Source: UBA11524 sp034104265 (GTDB lineage: Bacteria > Bacillota > Clostridia > Christensenellales > Aristaeellaceae). Taken from it: a DNA stretch of 33,226 nucleotides. Within the stretch, counting starts at the first letter, position 1. Each line of letters begins with the position of its first letter. The position numbers and the translations under genes were made by a program. Below the pieces are notes generated by a model, which had not been told where the DNA came from, made no database searches, and saw only the letters and a program-made list of their open reading frames with translations. Shown in pieces: positions 14,942 through 22,553 of this stretch. Location of the stretch: NCBI GenBank assembly GCA_034104265.1, contig JAXEEE010000124.1:1-33226 (forward strand), in the 5' to 3' direction.

Positions 14942-17338
14942 TCAGCCCATGATCACGTCCACCCTGTGGCTCCCGGACGCAAACACAGGAATCAAATCAG
15001 TCTTCTGTCCATCCACGCGGATTTCCTTCACACCCTTTTGCACATGCGCCGGGTTTTCCACACGGATAAGGTATTCCGCACCCCGCCACTGCCGTGTCAC
15101 CTCAAAGCCGTCCCAGGCAGCGGGGATGCAGGGATCCACCGTCAGACGATCCATCTCCGGGCGAACACCCAGCATATAGCGGGTCGCCGCATAATAGGCC
15201 CAGCCGGAGGAGCCCGTCATGAAGGGGTGCCGCGCCCTGCCGTGGGCCGTGTGATCCCTGCCCATGATGAACTGACAGTAGGCATAGGGCTCCGCCTGGC
15301 GGATTTCCATCATGTCGTTCTGATTTTCCGGCAGCAGCGCGTCGTAGAACTTCATGGCCCTGTCGCCCCGGCCCAGACGGCACTCCGCTACCCAGGCCCA
15401 GGGATTGGGATGGCTGAACACCGCGCCGTTCTCCTTGATGCCGGGATACACCCGGGTCACAAAGCCGATGCCGTCGTCCCGGGTGGTGAAGGAGGGCGCG
15501 TTGAGCATCAGCCCGTAGGGGGTGTAGAGCCAGGCGTCCACCGCGTCCATGCAGCTGACGCCCTGCGCATGGGTCGCCGTGCCGGAGGCCACCGCCCAGG
15601 CGTTGCTCTCCAGGTGCACCTTGCCCTCCGCCGCCTTGGCCGAGCCGATGGGCCGCCCATCCGCCGTGATGCCCCGCAGGAACCACCGGCCGTCCCACAA
15701 TGCCTGCTGGCAGGCATCCTTCATGGCCTCCAGCTGCGGGCTGTAGCGCGCCGCGGCCTCCTCGTCCCCCAGGAAACGGGCCGCGTCCAGGAAATGCTCC
15801 GTGGCCCACACCAGCAGGAAGGCCACCATGGCGCTCTCCCCACCGCCCAGGTTCAGGCAGTCGTTCCAGTCCGCCCGCAGACCCCTGGTGATGCCGTGGC
15901 TTCCTACCTGCCCGTAGGAGAAGTCCAGGGCGCGCTTCATGTGGCCCCAGACCGTGTCCTCCCCCTCGTCGGCATAGGGGATCACCTGCTGCAGGAAGGC
16001 CGTGTCCCCCGTCTCCCGCACGTATTCCACAATGGCGGGCAGCAGCCACAGCGCGTCGTCGGCACAGGCGTCCTTGATCCCGTGGATCATGCTGCTCTTC
16101 GGAGGCGGGGGCACCACCGTAGGCGAGGGCGCGGGAGCCTTCGCGTTGGGGTCGAACCAGGCCGGGTCGAACAGGTGCAGCCCGTAGCCCTGGCTGACCT
16201 GCCCCTGCAGCAGCTGCTCGATGCGTTTGCGGCACATGTCCGGCTCGCAGTGGGGAATGCACATGGCGTCCTGTGCGGTGTCCCGGTAGCCCAGGCCCGT
16301 GCGCCCGCCCACCTCAACAAAGGAGGCGAAGCGGGAGAACAGCACGTTGATCTCGCTCTGGTACAGGTTCCAGATGTTCAGGCTGCGGTTCATGTTCTCA
16401 TGGGGCGTGCGCACCTGCAGTCGGGACAGCTTCTGCGCCCACCATGCCTTCAGCTGTACAAAGGCCCGGTCCACCCCCGCCTCGTCATAGCGGGCGCGGG
16501 CCTGGGCAGCGGCGGCTGCATCCCCGGTACCCAGGCAGAACAGCACGCGCTTCTCCTCCCCAGGGGCCAGGATCAAACGCTTGTGCAGCGCGCCGCAGGG
16601 GTTGCCGCCCTGCTCCACGGAATCCGACAGCTCGCCCCGCTCCACACCGATGGGATTCCGCTCCGTGCGGTAGGGGCCGATGAAGCTGTCCCGCTGCCCG
16701 TCGAAGCTGTCCGGCTGAAAGCTGGCCGTCAGGTACTGATAGCTGTCCTCCTCGTAGTGCAGCTCACACAGCGCCGTCCCGTCCGCATAGCGGGATCCGG
16801 CGCAGTACAGGCTCATCTGGAAGTTCTGGTTGTCGATGCTGATCTCATGGAAGGAAAACTCCACATACCCGAAAACACTGATATGCCGGTGCCTGCCGGA
16901 CAGGTTGCGGATGCGCACGTCGAAGATTTCCACCGGGTCGCGCCCATCCTCCTCCCGGGGGATGAACAGCGTCTGGCTGGCGTGAATGCCCTGCACCTCG
17001 GCCTCGTAGACGGAATAGCCCAGGCCATGACGGCAGAGGTACTTCGCCTCCTTCAGGGACAGTCCCGTGGGCTGCCAGCTCACCGACCAGTACCGTCCGT
17101 CCTCATCGTCCCGCAGATAGACGTAATGCCCCGGCCAGTCCATGGGCACGCCGTTGGGGCGGAAGCGGGTGATCCGGTGATGCTCTGGCGAATCCAGCCA
17201 ACAGTAGCCCCCGGCGTTGTGGGACAGCACCGCGCCCATCCGCTGGGTGCCCAGGTAATTGGTCAGGGAAACAGGCACGTCCACCCGGTCGATGACGTAC
17301 TCCCTTGCCGCATCGTCAAAATAGCCATAGCGCATCAT
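14942..17338 (-). CDS. GH94 disaccharide phosphorylase, N,N'-diacetylchitobiose phosphorylase-like
   Basis: A 798-residue cytosolic enzyme. GH94 marks include GYRDTAQDAMCIPH, GYGLHLFDPAWFDP, GIKDACADDALWLLP, the catalytic acid Asp490 in GLRADWNDCLNLGGGES, and NGAVFSHPNPWAWVAE. These stretches are, from memory, closer to Vibrio diacetylchitobiose phosphorylase than to cellobiose phosphorylase; length also matches (about 800). The reaction would be (GlcNAc)2 plus phosphate to GlcNAc-1-phosphate plus GlcNAc, without spending ATP. Specificity for cellobiose or another beta-linked disaccharide is not excluded. AAGGAGG stands 5 nt before the first of two tandem ATGs (17338 and 17335). It heads the operon with mutase, kinase, binding protein and regulator. 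Confidence 0.88.
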   Translation of the reverse strand: MMRYGYFDDAAREYVIDRVDVPVSLTNYLGTQRMGAVLSHNAGGYCWLDSPEHHRITRFRPNGVPMDWPGHYVYLRDDEDGRYWSVSWQPTGLSLKEAKYLCRHGLGYSVYEAEVQGIHASQTLFIPREEDGRDPVEIFDVRIRNLSGRHRHISVFGYVEFSFHEISIDNQNFQMSLYCAGSRYADGTALCELHYEEDSYQYLTASFQPDSFDGQRDSFIGPYRTERNPIGVERGELSDSVEQGGNPCGALHKRLILAPGEEKRVLFCLGTGDAAAAAQARARYDEAGVDRAFVQLKAWWAQKLSRLQVRTPHENMNRSLNIWNLYQSEINVLFSRFASFVEVGGRTGLGYRDTAQDAMCIPHCEPDMCRKRIEQLLQGQVSQGYGLHLFDPAWFDPNAKAPAPSPTVVPPPPKSSMIHGIKDACADDALWLLPAIVEYVRETGDTAFLQQVIPYADEGEDTVWGHMKRALDFSYGQVGSHGITRGLRADWNDCLNLGGGESAMVAFLLVWATEHFLDAARFLGDEEAAARYSPQLEAMKDACQQALWDGRWFLRGITADGRPIGSAKAAEGKVHLESNAWAVASGTATHAQGVSCMDAVDAWLYTPYGLMLNAPSFTTRDDGIGFVTRVYPGIKENGAVFSHPNPWAWVAECRLGRGDRAMKFYDALLPENQNDMMEIRQAEPYAYCQFIMGRDHTAHGRARHPFMTGSSGWAYYAATRYMLGVRPEMDRLTVDPCIPAAWDGFEVTRQWRGAEYLIRVENPAHVQKGVKEIRVDGQKTDLIPVFASGSHRVDVIMG

Positions 17339-17371
17339 GCTGGCCTCCTTATCCGGTTTTCTTCTGTCTCC

Positions 17372-17379
17372 AGCATAAC
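17372..17379 (-). promoter_or_regulatory. Candidate extended -10 promoter of the GH94 operon
   Basis: The minus strand reads TGTTATGCT (TG-N-TATGCT) about 34 nt before the GH94 start. The -35 region 17 nt upstream (GTTCCA) is poor, as expected if an activator such as the operon's own AraC-type regulator is needed. Confidence 0.4.
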
Positions 17380-17455
17380 AGAAACGGGCCGGATGGAACA
17401 TGGCCTGAAATGGCTTTTGTTGTACGGACTTGTTCAGTTTTTCAGCGTGAAGCCG

Positions 17456-18685
17456 TCAAAAATACAGGCTGATGAACATGGGCTTTCGGTAGAAGACCCG
17501 GGCAGCCTTCTCCGGGGTGCAGTGCAGGCGGACGTTTGGCAGCCAGCGCAGATCCTCCACATCGTACCGGCCCAGGATCAGCCGGGTGAAGTCCTGGATG
17601 GTCAGCGACACATCCGGCTCCTCCTCCGTCATGGACACCCGGTTGGCCTCGCCCGGCGCGAACGCCACCGCAAACCGCCCGTTGTTACAGGGAATCTGCC
17701 CATCGCTGATCTCCATCACCAGCCGGCCCTCGCCCCGCATCCGTGCCAGCTCCAGCACTTTGCGCACGCTGATCACCCGCGCCATGCCCTTCCATTCCTT
17801 CCTGCACTGGATGCAGCCCAGGCTCCACTCCGGCAGCAGGCCGCCCAGTTCCACATCCTCCGGCAGGGGCAGGATCACATGGCTGTGATCCGCCTCCATG
17901 GTCTTCAAAAGCACCATCAGCCCCCGGAATCCCGCCATGTCCGTGAACACGAAGCGCGTGCACTCCAGCGCCCGGTCACCCTCGTCCACCACAGGCCTGC
18001 AGGTCATGTAGGCGGAAGGCGCGCCGGCTTCATCCATGTACACGTAGGTGTAGACCCGGTCGGCGAAGGGATTGGCCTTCTCCACCCAGCGGTACTCGAT
18101 GTCCTCACACCGCACCATGCAGTTGTACCGCTCCTGCCAGCCCCGGTCGATCCGGCGAATGGCCGCCTTGAGGTCGCTGCCCTTCTCCAGCAGCCGCCAT
18201 GTACCGGGTACCGCTTCCTTCGGCACGCCGCGCAGGGCGATCTTCCACCGGTTGGCCGTGCAGGCGATCTCATACCCGAACTTGCGGTAGAACGCCGTGG
18301 AGAACGGATACAGGTAGGACAGCGCCGCGCCCTCCGCTTCCATGGCGGGCAGCGCATGCTCAAAGCAGCCCCGGATGCCGCCCATCCGCCGGTACTGGGG
18401 CAGAGTTGACACCCCGCCGATGCCCTCCATCAGCACCTCCGCACCATCGAAGGTGGCGCGGTAGGGAATCACCGTCATGGTGCTGAGCATGGTGGCGTCG
18501 TCGTCCGCAAAGGCCGCCCACTGGCTGTCCCAGTGCTGATCCTGGCGGCAGGTGGGGTTGGTACGGATATCCGCCAGGGCTTCCTCGGAAGACTTGTCCG
18601 CCCCCTGCAGGGCATACTCGAAGGCCAGGGCGCAGAACTCCTGGCAGCGCTTGTACTCGTTTTCCCGGATACGGCGTATGATCAT
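17456..18685 (-). CDS. Eis-like N-acetyltransferase (GNAT-GNAT-SCP2 layout)
   Basis: A 409-residue protein matching the Eis family in length and order. Residues ~1-150 form the first GNAT domain with VSTLPQYRRMGGIRGCFEHA, whose Q-x-x-R-x-x-G-x-x loop binds acetyl-CoA, and YPFSTAFYRKFGYE, the family's substrate-side segment. A second, non-catalytic GNAT-like domain follows (~170-285), and the C-terminus (~300-409) resembles an SCP2 fold and ends ISLYF, the free carboxylate being used in Eis catalysis. Eis enzymes acetylate amines, including aminoglycosides and protein lysines; the natural substrate here is unknown. Its own promoter sits about 45 nt upstream. It lies between the two halves of the sugar locus. 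Confidence 0.87.
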   Translation of the reverse strand: MIIRRIRENEYKRCQEFCALAFEYALQGADKSSEEALADIRTNPTCRQDQHWDSQWAAFADDDATMLSTMTVIPYRATFDGAEVLMEGIGGVSTLPQYRRMGGIRGCFEHALPAMEAEGAALSYLYPFSTAFYRKFGYEIACTANRWKIALRGVPKEAVPGTWRLLEKGSDLKAAIRRIDRGWQERYNCMVRCEDIEYRWVEKANPFADRVYTYVYMDEAGAPSAYMTCRPVVDEGDRALECTRFVFTDMAGFRGLMVLLKTMEADHSHVILPLPEDVELGGLLPEWSLGCIQCRKEWKGMARVISVRKVLELARMRGEGRLVMEISDGQIPCNNGRFAVAFAPGEANRVSMTEEEPDVSLTIQDFTRLILGRYDVEDLRWLPNVRLHCTPEKAARVFYRKPMFISLYF

Positions 18686-18727
18686 AACGTATTCTGCCTT
18701 TCCGCCTGTCGGCTGTGTGCTGCCTTC

Positions 18728-18756
18728 ATCTTATCACAGCCGGTTCCGCATGGCAA
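18728..18756 (-). promoter_or_regulatory. Promoter of the Eis-like gene
   Basis: Minus-strand TTGCCA (-35, 18751-18756), exactly 17 nt, TAAGAT (-10, 18728-18733), in the 204-nt divergent gap before the ABC permease gene. The same TTGCCA -35 is used by the pyridoxamine kinase gene. Confidence 0.65.
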
Positions 18757-18840
18757 GCGTCCTCATGTTCGATGTGGCAACTTCGCAACCATCGACAACA
18801 AAGAACAACCGGAAACGATGATTTTTCCTTCGCCTGCCCC

Positions 18841-18846
18841 TATAAT
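18841..18846 (+). promoter_or_regulatory. -10 element of the ABC transporter operon
   Basis: A perfect TATAAT about 44 nt upstream of the permease ATG. The -35 region (ATGATT/TGATTT at 16-17 nt) is weak, suggesting activator dependence. Confidence 0.55.
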
Positions 18847-18853
18847 AAAAGCA

Positions 18854-18867
18854 CCGAAACGGTTTCA
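18854..18867 (+). promoter_or_regulatory. Candidate cre/LacI-type operator downstream of the -10
   Basis: The 14-mer CCGAAACGGTTTCA contains the perfect interrupted palindrome GAAAC-G-GTTTC and matches the core AA-N-CG-N-TT-N-CA of the Firmicutes catabolite-responsive element, lacking only its first TG. It begins 8 nt after TATAAT, where a bound repressor would block the promoter. Confidence 0.5.
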
Positions 18868-18889
18868 CGAGGACAACAGGAGGCGTTCC

Positions 18890-19864
18890 ATGAACCATAC
18901 CACCCTTCCTGCCCGGCAGACCCTGCCCCGGCGAAGCACCGGCAAGGCCTCCCGCCGGAAAAAGACCTTCTGGCTTTTGACCATGGTCATGCCCGGCACC
19001 ATCTGGCTGCTGCTTCTGCGCTACCTGCCCATGTACGGCATTCTCATCGCCTTCAAGAACTACCGCGCCTACAAACCCAACACCTTCTGGAACAACATCA
19101 TCCAAAGCGAGTGGGTGGGGCTGAAGAACTTCGCCTTCCTCAAATCGCCGGACACGGCGGTGATGATCCGCAACACCCTGGGCTACAACGCGCTGTGGAT
19201 CGTCATGGGGCTGGTGATCGCCGTAGCCTTCGCGGTGATGATGAGCGAGCTGACCAGCCGCTTCATGGCCAAGACCTACCAGACGCTGATGTTCTTTCCC
19301 TACTTCCTGTCCTGGGTGGTGGCCAGCTACTTCGTGCTGGCGTTCCTGGACCCCACCAGCGGCATGATTCCCGCCATCCAGAAGAGCATGGGGCTCAAGC
19401 CCACCAACTTCTACCACGACACCACCTACTGGCCGCTGATCCTGACCCTGTGCAGCATGTGGAAGAACATAGGCTACTCGTCGGTTTTGTACCTGGCGGC
19501 CATCACCGGCATTGATTCCACCCTGTACGAGGCCGCTGCTGTGGACGGCGCCACCAAGTGGCAGCAGGTGTTCCACATCACGCTCCCCGGCATCAGGACG
19601 ATGATCATCATCCTGCTGATCATGAACGTGGGCAAGATCTTCAATTCCGACTTCGGTTTGTTCTACAACGTGCCGCAGAACTCCGGCTCCCTGTACCCGG
19701 TGACCCAGGTCATCGACACCTATGTCTACCGGGCCTATGCCAACACCCACAACATGGGCATGAGCTCCGCGGCGGGCCTGTTGCAGAACGTGGTCGGTTT
19801 CATCTGCATCGTCATCACCAACGCCATCGTCCGCAAGCTGGATCCGGAGAGCACGCTGTTCTGA
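18890..19864 (+). CDS. Carbohydrate ABC transporter permease (LplB family)
   Basis: A 324-residue inner permease. After a basic N-terminus (RRSTGKASRRKK) come about six helices; RYLPMYGILIAFKNYR, the typical LplB opening, and YEAAAVDGATKWQQVFHITLPGI, the EAA loop that contacts the ATPase, are clear. It pairs with the LplC-type permease 33 nt downstream and the binding protein after that. No ATP-binding protein is encoded in the window, so a shared MsmX-type ATPase elsewhere is expected. AGGAGG is 6 nt before the ATG; longer upstream frames pass through the promoter region and are rejected. It is divergent from the Eis-like gene and controlled by the -10 and cre-like site just upstream. Confidence 0.92.
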   Translation: MNHTTLPARQTLPRRSTGKASRRKKTFWLLTMVMPGTIWLLLLRYLPMYGILIAFKNYRAYKPNTFWNNIIQSEWVGLKNFAFLKSPDTAVMIRNTLGYNALWIVMGLVIAVAFAVMMSELTSRFMAKTYQTLMFFPYFLSWVVASYFVLAFLDPTSGMIPAIQKSMGLKPTNFYHDTTYWPLILTLCSMWKNIGYSSVLYLAAITGIDSTLYEAAAVDGATKWQQVFHITLPGIRTMIIILLIMNVGKIFNSDFGLFYNVPQNSGSLYPVTQVIDTYVYRAYANTHNMGMSSAAGLLQNVVGFICIVITNAIVRKLDPESTLF

Positions 19865-19897
19865 CGCGCCCCGGGCATCAAACAGGAGGGAAGCCCC

Positions 19898-20827
19898 ATG
19901 ATCACATCCGTCCGGCAGCGCCGTCACGCCCGCCTCAACAGCTTCAGCCCCGGGGTGGAGGCCCTGTTCCACATCATCCTGGGGATCTTCGCCGCCTGCT
20001 GCATCCTGCCGTTCCTCTTTGTCGTCATCATCTCCTTCTCCTCGGAGGAGAGCATCCGGCAGATCGGCTACGCCTTCACGCCCCTGGCCTGGTCGGTGCA
20101 GGCGTACACCTATGTGCTGGATCTGGGCGACGCGCTGTGGCGCAGCTACTTCAATTCCTTCTTCATCACCATCGTGGGCACGGTGATCTCGGTGGCCATG
20201 TGCGTGCTGTACAGCTATCCCCTCTTCCGCAGGGATTTCCGCTACCGGGGCCTGTTCAACTTTCTCAGCTTCTTCACCATGCTCTTCGGCGGCGGCCTGG
20301 TGCCCACCTTCGTCATCTGCAAGAGCGTCCTGGGCCTGTCGGACAACTACGCCGCGCTGATCGTCCCCATGCTGTTCAGCCCCTTCAACATCATCGTCAT
20401 GCGCACGTTCTTCCAGACCACTGTGCCCATGGAGCTGATCGAGGCTGCCACCATCGACGGCAGCGGCGAATACTCCACCCTGACGCGCATCGTCCTGCCC
20501 ATCGTCAAGCCGGGCATCGCCACCATCGCCCTGCTCAACGCCCTGGCCTACTGGAACGAGTGGTTCCTGTCCCTTTTGTACCTGAACAAGAACATGGACA
20601 TCATGCCCCTGCAGTACCTGCTGATGCGCATGCAGCGCAGCGCGGACTTCCTGGCGAAGAACTCCTCGCAGATCGGCGCGGACGCGGCCCTGGCGGCCCG
20701 CAGTCTCCCCAGCCAGTCGCTGAAGATGTCCCTGGTGGTGTTCATCGTGATCCCCATCGCCTGCGCGTATCCCTTCTTCCAGCGGTATGTGGTGGCCGGG
20801 CTGACCATCGGCTCGGTGAAGGGGTAA
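19898..20827 (+). CDS. Carbohydrate ABC transporter permease (LplC/YtcP family)
   Basis: A 309-residue permease with six predicted helices and the EAA loop ELIEAATIDGSGEYSTLTRIVLPIVKPG facing the cytosol. The segments ISFSSEESIRQIGYAFTPLAWS and YSYPLFRRDFRYRG are typical of the YtcP/LplC half-transporter that partners LplB. The C-terminal AYPFFQRYVVAGLTIGSVKG ending is the common one for this family. AGGAGGG precedes the ATG by 7 nt. Gene order permease-permease-binding protein is as usual for this group. Confidence 0.93.
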   Translation: MITSVRQRRHARLNSFSPGVEALFHIILGIFAACCILPFLFVVIISFSSEESIRQIGYAFTPLAWSVQAYTYVLDLGDALWRSYFNSFFITIVGTVISVAMCVLYSYPLFRRDFRYRGLFNFLSFFTMLFGGGLVPTFVICKSVLGLSDNYAALIVPMLFSPFNIIVMRTFFQTTVPMELIEAATIDGSGEYSTLTRIVLPIVKPGIATIALLNALAYWNEWFLSLLYLNKNMDIMPLQYLLMRMQRSADFLAKNSSQIGADAALAARSLPSQSLKMSLVVFIVIPIACAYPFFQRYVVAGLTIGSVKG

Positions 20828-20898
20828 CATCCATCCCGGTAAGCACGGCCGTATGCCGGCAGGATCGGCCGCTTGCATAGAAAAAAGGAGGTTTCCGT

Positions 20899-22404
20899 AT
20901 GAAGAAATTCCTGTCCCTGATCCTGGCTGTGACGATGCTGCTGTCCCTTGTGTCCATCGCCTCCGCCGACGATCTGCCCACCATCACCATCATGTTCCAC
21001 GGTTCCAACGTCAGCGACGATTCCGCTGTGCTGGAGAAGGTCAACGAGTACATCGCCGACAAGGTTGGCGCGAAGCTGGAGGTCATCTGGGGCACCTGGG
21101 GCGACTTTGACGACAAGGCCACCAACGCCCTGGTCTCCGGCGACAGCGGCGTGGACATGGTCTTCACCTGCTCCTGGAGCGCCGACGAGTACAACACCTT
21201 CGCCAAGAACGGCTACTTCCTCAAGCTGGACGATCTGATCGCCCAGTACGGCGCGGATCTGGTTGCCGCCATCCCCGAGGCGCTGATGCAGGCTGCCACC
21301 ATCGAGGGCGCGGACGGCATGGGCGTGTACGCCGTCAACGGCTACAAGGACTTCGCCACCCAGAACTGCTGGGACGTGAACGTCACCCTGCTCAACGAGC
21401 TTGGCTACACCCTGGACGACTTCAAGGCCCTCGACTTCTTCTCCTTCGGGGAGCTTTTCGCCAAGGCCAAGGAGGTCAAGGGCGACAGCTTCTATCCCTT
21501 CCTGATTGAGCCCATGGTGCTGGAGCGCATGGTGACCAATTCCATCATCGTGGCCGGCGACGCTGGCTCCACCAACCTGCTGAGCCTGTACCTGAACCCG
21601 GAGGACGTTTCCGCCGAGGGCGCCTACGGCAACAAGCTGCTGAACAAGTTCGCCACCCCCGAGTACCAGGCCTTCGTGGAGAAGGTGCACGAGTACTACG
21701 AGGCCGGGTACATCGACCCCGCCGTGGCCGTGGCTGAGACCTCCAACGACACCCGCACCAACACCCAGAAGACCGCGTCCTACCTGGTGGGTACCCAGTC
21801 CTACGCCCTGGGCTGCGAGCTGACCTACTCCGAGGAGCGCGGCATCGAGGTGGCCATGGTGCCCTGCACCGACCCCTACGTGGACACCACCGCCTCCCAG
21901 GGCGCGATGATGGCCATCTCCTCCGCCTCCGAGCACCCCGAAGAGTCCTTCAAGTTCCTGGCCCTGCTCAACAGCGATCCCTACCTGATGACCCTGATGA
22001 ACTACGGCGTGGAGGGCATCCACTACACCAGGGACGAAAACGGGCTGATCGTCTTCAACAAGGAAGCCCGCGACACCTACACCCCCTGGACCAATGGCAT
22101 GGGCAACGTGACCATCCTGCCTGACACCGCCGTGGAGGGTGCGGGCTTCCGCAAGTCCTTCGTGGAATACTATCAGCAGGCCAAGGCCATTCCGTCCCTG
22201 GGCTTCGTGTTTGACAACTCCCCCGTGGCCAATGAGATGGCTGCCCTGGGCAACGTTGCCGCCCAGTACGCCCTGGCCCTGGACGCCGGCGCAGTGGATC
22301 CCGCCACGGAGCTGCCCGCCTTCCTGGCCGCGCTGGACGCCGCCGGTATGGAGACCTACCTCAGCGAAGCCAACGCCCAGCTGGAGGCCTACCTGGCCAA
22401 GTAA
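20899..22404 (+). CDS. ABC sugar-binding protein with DUF3502 C-terminal domain
   Basis: A 501-residue exported binding protein of the LplA-like group. Residues 1-23 are a signal peptide (LLSLVSIASA then DDLPT) with an AxA-like signal-peptidase-I site and no lipobox cysteine, unlike most Gram-positive binding proteins. The N-terminal lobe has DMVFTCSWSADEYNTFAKNG; the C-terminal IPSLGFVFDNSPVANEMAAL segment is characteristic of the DUF3502 region. A very strong AAAAAAGGAGG ribosome binding site suggests high output. It follows the second permease after 71 nt containing a short GC hairpin, and two hairpins end the operon. The ligand is inferred to be the disaccharide cleaved by the GH94 enzyme. 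Confidence 0.91.
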   Translation: MKKFLSLILAVTMLLSLVSIASADDLPTITIMFHGSNVSDDSAVLEKVNEYIADKVGAKLEVIWGTWGDFDDKATNALVSGDSGVDMVFTCSWSADEYNTFAKNGYFLKLDDLIAQYGADLVAAIPEALMQAATIEGADGMGVYAVNGYKDFATQNCWDVNVTLLNELGYTLDDFKALDFFSFGELFAKAKEVKGDSFYPFLIEPMVLERMVTNSIIVAGDAGSTNLLSLYLNPEDVSAEGAYGNKLLNKFATPEYQAFVEKVHEYYEAGYIDPAVAVAETSNDTRTNTQKTASYLVGTQSYALGCELTYSEERGIEVAMVPCTDPYVDTTASQGAMMAISSASEHPEESFKFLALLNSDPYLMTLMNYGVEGIHYTRDENGLIVFNKEARDTYTPWTNGMGNVTILPDTAVEGAGFRKSFVEYYQQAKAIPSLGFVFDNSPVANEMAALGNVAAQYALALDAGAVDPATELPAFLAALDAAGMETYLSEANAQLEAYLAK

Positions 22405-22420
22405 ACCGCTCACCCGTTCG

Positions 22421-22454
22421 CCGGGGAGAAGCATGCTGACTCGCTTCTCCCCGG
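22421..22454 (+). terminator. Perfect 12-bp hairpin after the binding-protein gene
   Basis: CCGGGGAGAAGC (22421-22432) pairs with 22443-22454. No T run follows, so it may protect the 3' end of the abundant binding-protein mRNA or act together with the next hairpin. Confidence 0.55.
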
Positions 22455-22467
22455 GGAATACTTCTCT

Positions 22468-22496
22468 GGCGGCGCATACCCTGCGCCGCCGCTTTT
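22468..22496 (+). terminator. Intrinsic terminator of the ABC operon
   Basis: GGCGGCGCA (22468-22476) pairs with TGCGCCGCC (22482-22490), 5-nt loop, then GCTTTT. Confidence 0.75.
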
Positions 22497-22506
22497 CTGC
22501 CCATGC

Positions 22507-22546
22507 AAAAGGAGCCTGCCGCGGCGCATTGCCGGACAGGCTCCTT
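22507..22546 (-). terminator. Terminator of the trkA-trkH operon
   Basis: In minus-strand RNA AAGGAGCCTG (22537-22546) pairs with CAGGCTCCTT (22509-22518) and continues into TTTTGC, 8 nt after the trkH stop codon. Confidence 0.7.
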
Positions 22547-22553
22547 GCTGTAT

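Noticed and set aside
11693..18409. A 2238-codon plus-strand open frame
   Set aside because: It lies antisense to seven well-supported genes and its translation is rich in His, Arg, Gln and Val without domain pattern; it is a by-product of GC-rich third positions.
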